8,298 nucleotides of DNA from an uncultured Methanobrevibacter sp. (GTDB taxonomy: Archaea > Methanobacteriota > Methanobacteria > Methanobacteriales > Methanobacteriaceae), in contig NZ_CALCYR010000155.1 of assembly GCF_937906425.1 (NCBI RefSeq), positions 1 through 8,298 on the forward strand, in the 5' to 3' direction. The notes beneath the pieces are model-generated. The model ran no database searches and was not told the origin of the DNA. It saw only the letters and a program-made list of their open reading frames with translations. The translations under genes were made by a program, and so were the position numbers. How positions within the stretch are numbered: position 1 is the first letter of the stretch; the number at the start of each line of letters is the position of its first letter. Shown here piece by piece: positions 1 to 5,460 of the stretch.

Positions 1-125
1 TTTATAAATTTAATTTAAATAATTTAATTTTTAATTATTTTAATTTTAATAATTCTATTTATAATAAGTTTAAATTTAATCATTTAATTTTTTATAAGTT
101 TATTTAATATTTTATTGGTGTTAAA
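1..125. other. AT-only leader region upstream of the first gene
   Basis: This stretch is almost wholly A and T and holds no open frame of note. A TATA-like TATTTATAATAAG lies near 54-66 and would place a transcription start about 40 bases before the first gene. A second candidate near 88-97 would start transcription almost on the ribosome binding site, so it is less likely. The short inverted repeats here are of the kind expected by chance in such DNA. The upstream neighbour is outside the window. Confidence 0.4.
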
Positions 126-1496
126 ATGGATATTGAGGGTTTTGTTAGAGGACGACTTAATGATGGTGAAAATGAGGATGAACTTAAGTCAATCCTTGCA
201 GAAAGAATTAGGGAATTTAAAGACATTTCAAAAGATCATTCTATTCTTATGGCTGAAAGCGTAATAGATGAGGTCAAGACAACACTTGAACTTAACAGCA
301 CTGATGATGATTTTTTAAAGGAAATCATTACTGTTCCAAAGGCAAATGTTGGAATGGGTAAGATGGGTGTAGGTTCACGTGGTGCTGGAGACTTCTTTGT
401 ACACAGAAAGATAGCTGAGATTGTAAAAAGTACAAATATTCAATCTGTTGTAGATCCAAATGCTCAAGATGATGGAGGAGTTGTCAAGGTTCCTTCATTT
501 GGAGATGATGTTTATGTAACCACTGCAGTTGACGGTATTCATTCAAGACTTAGTGAATATCCATTTTTAGGCGGTTTTCACGTTACCCGCGCTACATTAA
601 GGGATGTCTGTGTTATGGGAGCAGATCCTGTAGCTATTCTAAGTGACTTGCACCTTGCAGATGATGGTGATGTTGGAAAGCTCTTTGATTTTACTGCAGG
701 GGTCTGTGCAGTCTCTGAACTTATTGATGTTCCTCTTGTTGCAGGAAGTACATTGCGTGTAGGCGGGGACATGGTTCTTGGAGACCGTCTTGTAAGTGCT
801 GTAGGAAGTGTAGGTGTTTCACAATATCCTCCAACAGCCAGAAAAGGTGCAACAGATGGAGACATTATTCTAATGACTGAAGGTGCAGGAGGTGGAACAA
901 TAACCACAACAGCACTTTATAATGGTTATTTTGATGTTGTATGGGATACAATGAATATAAGTTTTGTAAAGGCTTCAAAGGCATTGTTTGACAATGATTT
1001 GGTTAAGGATGTTCATGCAATGACTGATGTAACCAATGGAGGTCTTCGTGGAGACGCTCATGAAATTTCAGAAACAACAGGTGTCGGTTTGGAGTTTTAT
1101 CATGACAAGATCAAATCAACAGTTTCATCCAATGTCTTAAACATGCTTGAAGATTTGGATATTGATCCATTGGGAGTTTCCACAGATTCATTGATGTTGG
1201 TTGTTCCTCCTGAAATCGCTCCTGAAGTTGTTAAGGCTGTAAGTGATGTTGGAGTTTACATAACTGAAATTGGTGAGGTTAATAATAAAGGTTCTCCAGT
1301 TCTAATTAAGGAAAATGGGGAAGAGGAAACCTTGGTTCCTTTATTCAGGGAAGCAGCTTATACAAAGATTAAGAAATTGGTTGGAGACACAACTCCTGAA
1401 GACTTTGAGATAATGAAAGAAAAAGTTCAAAAGGCAGCTAATAGTTCTATTAAGAAAAAGGAAAAAGTAATTGATTATATTTTGAATAATAATTAA
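126..1496 (+). CDS. AIR synthase-related protein (PurM/SelD/HypE superfamily, MJ0640/COG2144-like)
   Basis: A 456-residue cytosolic protein of the ATP-binding PurM/SelD/ThiL/HypE superfamily. Residues 1-90 are an extra acidic helical region. A glycine-rich segment with GVGSRGAGDFF (81-91) precedes the first AIR-synthase domain (about 115-232), which has FGDDVYVTTAVDG (125-137, the nucleotide/metal-binding aspartates) and VMGADPVAILSD (163-174). The second domain (about 243-390) has MTDVTNGGLRGDAHEI (299-314) and STDSLMLVV (352-360). A charged tail follows. The length and the N-terminal extension fit the archaeal selenophosphate-synthetase-related group (COG2144) better than purM, thiL, selD or hypE. 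Relatives activate a substrate oxygen with ATP, but the substrate of this group is not known to me. The start is set by GGTG at 117-120, five bases before ATG. No selenocysteine or cysteine equivalent of the SelD active loop is evident. The family assignment is firm and the specific reaction is open. Confidence 0.85.
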   Translation: MDIEGFVRGRLNDGENEDELKSILAERIREFKDISKDHSILMAESVIDEVKTTLELNSTDDDFLKEIITVPKANVGMGKMGVGSRGAGDFFVHRKIAEIVKSTNIQSVVDPNAQDDGGVVKVPSFGDDVYVTTAVDGIHSRLSEYPFLGGFHVTRATLRDVCVMGADPVAILSDLHLADDGDVGKLFDFTAGVCAVSELIDVPLVAGSTLRVGGDMVLGDRLVSAVGSVGVSQYPPTARKGATDGDIILMTEGAGGGTITTTALYNGYFDVVWDTMNISFVKASKALFDNDLVKDVHAMTDVTNGGLRGDAHEISETTGVGLEFYHDKIKSTVSSNVLNMLEDLDIDPLGVSTDSLMLVVPPEIAPEVVKAVSDVGVYITEIGEVNNKGSPVLIKENGEEETLVPLFREAAYTKIKKLVGDTTPEDFEIMKEKVQKAANSSIKKKEKVIDYILNNN

Positions 1497-1508
1497 TTAT
1501 TTTCTTTA

Positions 1509-1568
1509 TTTTTATTTTATTTATTTTTATTTTACTTATTTTTATTTTACTTATTTTTATTTTATTTA
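1509..1568 (+). repeat. Four tandem copies of a 15-bp T-rich unit
   Basis: Directly after the first gene lie four head-to-tail 15-bp units of the form TTTTTATTTTAYTTA: 1509-1523, 1524-1538, 1539-1553 and 1554-1568. Units 1 and 4 have T and units 2 and 3 have C at the variable position. The RNA would be U-rich, so the array probably also acts as the oligo-T terminator of the preceding gene. The rest of the 343-base gap (1569-1839) has further T-rich sequence and then the methyltransferase promoter and operator; I see no gene in it. Confidence 0.8.
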
Positions 1569-1741
1569 TTTTTTGAATAATTTTTTATTTTCTTTTTTCA
1601 TTCTTTCATTACAGTAATTATACAATTTTTATCTGAGTAATTAAGCATCTTTTTTTCATTTTTTATTATTAACTGCTCCTTCATTTCTATTTTCATGCTT
1701 TTAAATTAAAATTCTAAAATTGTGTATTCATAACAATTACT

Positions 1742-1756
1742 AAATATTTATATTTA
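1742..1756 (+). promoter_or_regulatory. Candidate TATA promoter of the methyltransferase gene
   Basis: AAATATTTATATTTA contains a TTTATATTT TATA-like core. A start about 26 bases downstream would fall near 1776 and give a leader of roughly 63 bases. A second TATA-like string (AAATATAAATATAAG, near 1788-1801) would give a leader of about 20 bases, so the choice is not certain. Confidence 0.4.
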
Positions 1757-1769
1757 GGCATGCCAAAAT
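1752..1769. promoter_or_regulatory. GGCATGCC-centred palindrome, candidate DtxR/MntR-type operator
   Basis: ATTTAGGCATGCCAAAAT is an 18-bp palindrome with eight of nine pairs matched; the only break is A1756 against A1765. It is the only GC-rich patch in this gap. The layout TTTAGG-N4-CCTAAA is typical of metal-dependent repressors of the DtxR/IdeR/MntR group, and this site differs from it at one base. It overlaps the 3' side of the TATA-like element at 1742-1756, where a bound repressor would block transcription. Metal control is an inference. Confidence 0.45.
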
Positions 1770-1839
1770 TTTTAAATTATTAATTCAAATATAAATATAA
1801 GTAAAGAAATTTTAAATTATTTTTAATTGCGGTGATATA

Positions 1840-2532
1840 ATGGGTTTTTTCGAAAATATGGGAAATCCTCAAGGGAAATTAGGAAATATTCAATTAAAAT
1901 CTATGAATAAGGAACATACTCCAGTTGCATTATGGGGTTTAAAACATTTAAATGCTTCACCTGATGATATTATATTGGATGTAGGATGTGGGGGTGGAAT
2001 TAACATCAATCGTATGGCACAAGAGGCTAAAAAGGTTTATGGTGTTGATTACAGTAAGGAAAGTGTATCTCTCTCACGTGAGGTAAACGATGATTTGATT
2101 AGGCAAGGTCGTGTTGAAGTGGTAGAGGGCAATGTTATGGATTTGCCTTTTGAAGATGAAACATTTGATGTTGTAACTGCATTTGAAACCGTCTATTTCT
2201 GGCCTGATATGGAAAAGTCCTTTTCAGAGGTTAAAAGAGTTCTTAAGCCTGGAGGCATGTTTTTAATTAGTTGTGAATCAAATGGAAATGACAATATTAT
2301 AATGAAATTATCTGAAAAACTAATGAACATGACTGCATATAATGATGTTCAATTAAAACAATTTTTGCAAAATGTTGGATTTAATGAGATAAAGATTCAC
2401 ATTAGGGATGGAAAAAGAAAAGTGGAAATAATCAAATATGATGGAAAAACAGTTGAAATCGATGACGATTATGATCATTTTTCAATTTCAGACAGGTTTG
2501 TGCCTTGGTTGGCTATAACTGCTATTAAATAA
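1840..2532 (+). CDS. Class I SAM-dependent methyltransferase (Methyltransf_11 type)
   Basis: A 230-residue soluble Rossmann-fold methyltransferase. Motif I is ILDVGCGGGIN (45-55, SAM-binding glycines). VYGVD (66-70) ends in the acidic residue that holds the SAM ribose. GNVMDLPF (97-104) contacts the adenine side. FDVVTAFETVYFW (109-121) is motif II, and VKRVLKPGGMFLIS (131-144) is the post-motif strand. The N-terminus with GNPQGKLGN and MNKEHTPVALWGL occurs in a broad family of uncharacterised small-molecule methyltransferases, so the substrate cannot be read from sequence. The start is strongly supported by GGTGAT at 1831-1836, which pairs with the archaeal 16S 3' end, three bases before ATG. 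The gene stands alone between two gaps of over 300 bases. A metal-repressor-like palindrome on its promoter suggests a role in metal homeostasis or a metal-linked metabolite, but that is inference only. Confidence 0.88.
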   Translation: MGFFENMGNPQGKLGNIQLKSMNKEHTPVALWGLKHLNASPDDIILDVGCGGGININRMAQEAKKVYGVDYSKESVSLSREVNDDLIRQGRVEVVEGNVMDLPFEDETFDVVTAFETVYFWPDMEKSFSEVKRVLKPGGMFLISCESNGNDNIIMKLSEKLMNMTAYNDVQLKQFLQNVGFNEIKIHIRDGKRKVEIIKYDGKTVEIDDDYDHFSISDRFVPWLAITAIK

Positions 2533-2560
2533 TTTTTTTATTATTTTTTGGCTATTTTTA

Positions 2561-2666
2561 TTATTCTTTTTTTAATTTTGTTCTTGGTTTTTATTTTATT
2601 GTTTTTTTAGTTATTTTTTTATTCTTTTTTTAATTTTGTTCTTGGTTTTTATTTTATTGTTTTTTT
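2561..2666 (+). repeat. 48-bp perfect direct repeat in T-rich DNA
   Basis: The 48 bases at 2561-2608 recur exactly at 2619-2666, a period of 58 with ten bases between. Each copy contains ATTC, seven T, AATTTTG, TTCTTGG and ATTTTATTG. The repeat begins about 30 bases after the methyltransferase stop codon and would transcribe as U-rich RNA, so it may also serve as terminator. No gene is present in the 334-base gap 2533-2866, which otherwise holds the inverted repeat and promoter of the next gene. Confidence 0.85.
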
Positions 2667-2765
2667 TCAATTTTCACTATTTTTTTTGAATTTTTACATT
2701 AATTTTTAATTTTACTAATTGGACTTTATTTTTTTATTTAAATTAAATTTTATTTTATTTTTTAA

Positions 2766-2807
2766 AAATTACTATTTTAAAGCAATATTTCATTAAAATA
2801 GTAATTT
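2766..2807. promoter_or_regulatory. Perfect 15-bp inverted repeat upstream of the pilin-like gene promoter
   Basis: AAATTACTATTTTAA (2766-2780) is matched exactly by its reverse complement TTAAAATAGTAATTT (2793-2807), with a 12-base spacer. Both arms include one G:C pair. It ends seven bases before the candidate TATA element of the next gene, where an archaeal regulator could bind as a dimer, and it is far (over 230 bases) from the previous stop codon. An RNA hairpin, for example as a late terminator, is the alternative. Confidence 0.5.
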
Positions 2808-2813
2808 AAAAAG

Positions 2814-2826
2814 CTTTTTATACTAT
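2814..2826 (+). promoter_or_regulatory. Candidate TATA promoter of the pilin-like gene
   Basis: CTTTTTATACTAT resembles the methanogen TATA element and is preceded by an A-rich stretch (AATTTAAAAAG) in the usual BRE position. A start about 26 bases downstream, near 2846, would give a leader of about 20 bases. Confidence 0.5.
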
Positions 2827-2866
2827 AAAAACTAATATCTATTTACTAAATTTTTGTAGGTATTTT

Positions 2867-3331
2867 ATGTTTGACAATAAGGGTTTTCTCTCAATGATGG
2901 ATGGGATTTTAGCTGTTTTTCTTCTTGTATTGGTTTTGATTTCCTTCAATATGATTATGGATATGGAAGTTCCAAGCCTTAGAGAGGAAAACAATCAATT
3001 CAATGCTGCCCAGGATATTATGGAGTCAATGTCATCTAAAATTGATGCTAAGGATTATTCTCTATTGGAAAAGGTTTCATTTACCTTGTCTTCTCTAAAT
3101 AATTCAATATCCTCTCAAAGAAAAGCAAAGGCAATAGTCTCAGATTATTTTGAGAATTTCATTGAATCAAAGGGCAATTATAAGGATTACAAATATGTCT
3201 TGCTTGAAACAAATCAATTGGATAATGTTGAATTGTATTCCACTGGAGATTATTCCAGCGCCTCTGAAGTCTCTGTTGCAATTAGAAATTGCGGAAACTA
3301 TTCCTATAAGCTGTATATATTCCAGGATTGA
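2867..3331 (+). CDS. Small membrane-anchored protein with pilin-like N-terminus
   Basis: A 154-residue protein that I do not recognise by name. The N-terminus is short and charged (MFDNKG), followed by a single hydrophobic helix at about residues 13-31. The K5-G6-F7 junction followed by S, M, M, D12 and the helix resembles class III (type IV prepilin) signals, with D12 near the position of the conserved pilin glutamate. Cleavage after G6 would leave a helix for assembly into a pilus-like fibre. The remainder (about 35-154) is a soluble, presumably external domain, with a predicted helical part to about 97 and a strand-rich C-terminus ending NCGNYSYKLYIFQD, with one cysteine (C142). The ribosome site is weak (TAGGT at 2857-2861). 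No secretion ATPase, platform protein or prepilin peptidase is nearby, so it would depend on machinery elsewhere. A plain signal-anchored protein is the alternative. Confidence 0.7.
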   Translation: MFDNKGFLSMMDGILAVFLLVLVLISFNMIMDMEVPSLREENNQFNAAQDIMESMSSKIDAKDYSLLEKVSFTLSSLNNSISSQRKAKAIVSDYFENFIESKGNYKDYKYVLLETNQLDNVELYSTGDYSSASEVSVAIRNCGNYSYKLYIFQD

Positions 3332-3411
3332 TTTTAAATTATTTCAAGCTTAAAATTAAAAAACTAATATATATTTTAAAGGCTTGATATTAAATTCTTT
3401 TTAACTTATAA

Positions 3412-3443
3412 GATTATTTTCTTAATTCTCTTTAAAAATAATC
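3412..3443. repeat. Short inverted repeat between pilin-like gene and tRNA
   Basis: GATTATTTT (3412-3420) is complementary to AAAATAATC (3435-3443) with a 14-base spacer. It could fold in RNA as a weak hairpin ending the transcript of the upstream gene, but at nine A/T-rich pairs it may be chance. Confidence 0.25.
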
Positions 3444-3446
3444 ATC

Positions 3447-3456
3447 TTTATATATT
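3447..3456 (+). promoter_or_regulatory. Candidate TATA promoter of tRNA-Arg
   Basis: TTTATATATT is one of the best TATA-like strings in the window. A start near 3478 would give a 5' leader of about 50 bases for processing by RNase P. A weaker alternative, AAATATTATACTT around 3483-3495, would give a leader of about 12-15 bases. Confidence 0.4.
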
Positions 3457-3526
3457 GGAATTAATAAATATTTAATTGTTGAAATATTATACTTGTTCTA
3501 TTTTTAAATTTATTTCATTTATGTCT

Positions 3527-3600
3527 GCCCTGGTGGTGTAGTTTGGATAACACGTGGGACTGCGGATCCCATTCCCCGGGTTCAAATCCCGGCCAGGGCA
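3527..3600 (+). tRNA. tRNA-Arg (anticodon GCG)
   Basis: A complete 74-base cloverleaf. The acceptor stem is GCCCTGG (3527-3533) with CCAGGGC (3593-3599), and the discriminator is A3600. The D arm is GTGT/ACAC (3536-3539, 3550-3553) around a loop with G18-G19 (3545-3546). The anticodon stem is TGGGA/TCCCA (3555-3559, 3567-3571) around loop CTGCGGA, giving anticodon GCG at 3562-3564, which reads CGC and probably CGU arginine codons. The variable loop has four bases (TTCC), and the T arm is CCGGG/CCCGG with loop TTCAAAT (3581-3587). G15 (3541) and C48 (3575) can form the Levitt pair. CCA is not encoded, and there is no intron. Positions 11-15 read TGTAG, with U13 at 3539, in the context expected for the pseudouridine synthase encoded just downstream. 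Confidence 0.96.
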
Positions 3601-3629
3601 TTTTTAATAAATCATATCTAACTTTTTTT
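3601..3629 (+). terminator. Oligo-T terminator after tRNA-Arg
   Basis: Five T residues follow the discriminator base immediately (3601-3605) and a run of seven T lies at 3623-3629. Oligo-T tracts are the usual intrinsic stop for archaeal RNA polymerase. No stem is needed or seen. Confidence 0.5.
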
Positions 3630-3650
3630 AAAATTAATTAAATCTTATGG

Positions 3651-3733
3651 TTGATTAAATTTTTTTATTCATCTTTGTTTTAGATTTGATGTTTTGATTA
3701 AATTTTTTTATTCATCTTTGTTTTAGATTTGAT
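3651..3733 (+). repeat. 40-bp perfect direct repeat between tRNA-Arg and truD
   Basis: The 40 bases at 3651-3690 recur exactly at 3694-3733, separated by three bases (period 43). Each copy starts TTGATTAAAT, has seven T, and ends TTTTAGATTTGAT. It codes for nothing evident. It looks like a recent tandem duplication. Confidence 0.88.
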
Positions 3734-3754
3734 ATTAAGATTAATTTTTATTTT

Positions 3755-3887
3755 GTTTAATTTAAATTTAAATTAAAATTTATTCTTGGTGTGAGGAGAA
3801 TTTGTTAAATTAAAATTTATTCTTTGATAAGGAGTCTTCTGTTTATTTAAATTTAAATTAAAATTTATTCTTTGAGGAAGAGTCATG
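3755..3887 (+). repeat. Three copies of the truD leader segment, each with an RBS-like tail
   Basis: TTAAATTAAAATTTATTCTT occurs three times: 3768-3787, 3805-3824 and 3853-3872. Copies one and three extend further upstream (from 3755 and 3841), differing by one inserted A. Each is followed by a purine-rich ribosome-site-like stretch: GTGAGGAGAA, TAAGGAGTC and TGAGGAAGAGTC. Copies two and three align through the start codon (TTTGA..A.GAGTC), where copy two has TTC in place of the ATG of truD. Only the third copy can start translation of truD. The first two look like duplicated leaders that lack a start codon. Confidence 0.8.
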
Positions 3888-5243
3888 CTTAATGCAAATA
3901 CATACGTTACAAGTGAAAAGGGTATTGGTGGAACCATTAGAAATCGTTGGGAGGATTTTTATGTGGAAGAAATTCCTGAATTTATTCCAGATGGAGAAGG
4001 TCCAAACATTTATATCTGGATTGAAAAGTTAGGCAGAACAACTTTGGATGTCTTGCTTGACATTTCAAGAGATTTGCACATAGATAGAAAAAGGATGGGC
4101 TTTGCAGGGATGAAAGATAAGAATGCAATTACCCGCCAATGGATTTGTATAGCAAATATGGATTCTAATGAGCAGTTCAAGCAGGTTGAAGCCTTGGCTG
4201 GAACCATTCATAACACTGAATTTTTAGAACTTGTCCGTGGCCGTAAAAAACTTAGAATGGGTCAGCTTAAGGGAAACAAGTTCCGTATTCTCATAAAGGA
4301 CATTGAAGGAATGGGCAGTGGGGATGAAAAGCTTAGAACTCTCGCCATTGAGGATGCAGCCAAAAGGGCGGATTCCATATTAAAGACTCTTGAAAAGACA
4401 GGTGTTCCAAACTACTTTGGCTGGCAAAGGTTTGGAAAGCCTCGTACCAACACCCATTTGGTTGGAGAGGCTCTTATTCAAAATGACTTGAAGGAGGCTG
4501 TTCGCCGTTATATAGGCAATCCTCATCCTGATGAAAGTGAGGACACTCAAATTGCCCGTAAGGCCTATGATGATGGAGACCTTGAAGGATCATTGGAATT
4601 GATGCATGGTGGTATGCGTTATGAGAAAATGATGTTAAGGGTTTTAATCAAGGAGCAGAAAAGAGCAATTAAAAGAATGGCTGAAGCTGAAGGCGTATCA
4701 ATTGAGGAAATTGACAAGTCTCAAGTTGAATTGCCTGATAAGGCATATAAGAATGCAATTCATGCACTTCCAAAGCCTTTGCAAAGAATGTTTGTTCACG
4801 CTTACCAATCCTATCTCTTCAATGCTGTTGTCAGTGAAAGGGTTGCAATGGGTATGGATAAGTATATTGAAGGAGACATTGTCATTGACAAGGAGGAACA
4901 TATTGTAAGGGACAAGAGCAATGAGGAATTTCAGGAAATGGTTAATAATTTTGAAATAAATCAGACCTGTCCTTTGTTTGGTACTAAAGTTCCATTTGCT
5001 GGCGGTGAGGTTGGTAAGATGGAAGAGGCTATTTTAAACAGTTATGGATTGACTAAAGCTGATTTTGAAGTTCCTAAAATGCCTCGTTTAGGAAGTCATG
5101 GCTTAAGAAGGGCTATGAGATTTCAGGTATGGGACACAAGTGCTGTAGCAACTGAGGACGGAGTTTTATGTGAGTTTTCCATTGACAAGGGTTCCTATGC
5201 AACTGCAGTCCTAAGAGAAGTTATGAAAGTGGATGTAATTTAA
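3885..5243 (+). CDS. truD: tRNA pseudouridine(13) synthase TruD
   Basis: A 452-residue enzyme that converts uridine 13 of tRNA to pseudouridine; eukaryotic Pus7 is its relative. Signature FAGMKDKNAITRQW (73-86) carries the catalytic aspartate D78. NYFGWQRFG (176-184) is the second hallmark, and the third is near the C-terminus, FSIDKGSYATAVLREVMK (431-448). The insertion between these (about 190-400) is the TRUD-specific domain. The length matches archaeal TruD, which is longer than the roughly 350-residue bacterial form. Archaeal TruD can also act on U35 of tRNA-Tyr in some species, so wider specificity is possible. The start ATG has GAGGAAG at 3874-3880 before it and no in-frame earlier start; the GTG at 3789 is followed directly by TGA. 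A substrate-like tRNA-Arg lies upstream, but a separate T-rich gap and leader make co-transcription uncertain. Confidence 0.95.
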   Translation: MLNANTYVTSEKGIGGTIRNRWEDFYVEEIPEFIPDGEGPNIYIWIEKLGRTTLDVLLDISRDLHIDRKRMGFAGMKDKNAITRQWICIANMDSNEQFKQVEALAGTIHNTEFLELVRGRKKLRMGQLKGNKFRILIKDIEGMGSGDEKLRTLAIEDAAKRADSILKTLEKTGVPNYFGWQRFGKPRTNTHLVGEALIQNDLKEAVRRYIGNPHPDESEDTQIARKAYDDGDLEGSLELMHGGMRYEKMMLRVLIKEQKRAIKRMAEAEGVSIEEIDKSQVELPDKAYKNAIHALPKPLQRMFVHAYQSYLFNAVVSERVAMGMDKYIEGDIVIDKEEHIVRDKSNEEFQEMVNNFEINQTCPLFGTKVPFAGGEVGKMEEAILNSYGLTKADFEVPKMPRLGSHGLRRAMRFQVWDTSAVATEDGVLCEFSIDKGSYATAVLREVMKVDVI

Positions 5244-5308
5244 TTTCTCTTTATTTCTTTTTTAAGAATTTTTATTATTATTTTTTAATTCCTTTTTAAA
5301 TTATTTTT

Positions 5309-5420
5309 CTTGCTTTTTTTTTTTAAATTATTTAATTTTTTATTAAATTTTAAATAATTTTTTATAATTTTGCTTGCTTTTTTTTAAATTATTCAATTTT
5401 TCAGTAAATTTTAAATAATT
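5309..5420 (+). repeat. Imperfect tandem duplication between truD and the VOC gene
   Basis: CTTGC, a T tract and a 35-base AT segment occur twice: 5309-5359 (11 T) and 5373-5420 (8 T). The 35-base parts (5325-5359 and 5386-5420) differ at three positions. In the first copy AATTATTTAA (5326-5335) and TTAAATAATT (5350-5359) form a perfect 10-bp inverted repeat; the second copy has one mismatch. The T tract makes it a likely terminator region for truD. Confidence 0.7.
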
Positions 5421-5460
5421 CTAATTTAAATTATAATTAAAGCTTACATGGGGTTAAATC

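Noticed and set aside
7..40. Inverted repeat AAATAATT / AATTATTT at the left edge
   Set aside because: Eight A/T-only pairs in DNA that is almost all A and T are expected by chance.
578..907. Minus-strand open frame of 109 codons inside the AIR synthase-related gene
   Set aside because: It is antisense to a clearly conserved protein, and its translation shows no domain, only low-complexity S/T/P-rich sequence. It has no ribosome site or promoter.
3150..3353. Plus-strand frame of 67 codons overlapping the end of the pilin-like gene
   Set aside because: It is in a different frame within the coding region, lacks a ribosome site, and the composition looks like a frame shadow.
3527..3733. tRNA 3' end plus direct repeats considered as an integration (att) site
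   Set aside because: No duplicate of the tRNA 3' end is present downstream, and there is no integrase or foreign gene in the window.
3651..3872. Repeats near truD considered as a CRISPR array
   Set aside because: Copies are only two or three, the unit is AT-only without a dyad, the 3-base gap in one set is no spacer, spacings in the other are uneven, and no cas gene is present.
5448..5460. Earlier ATG at 5448 as the start of the VOC gene
   Set aside because: It is out of frame with the conserved protein and reaches a TAA within eight codons.
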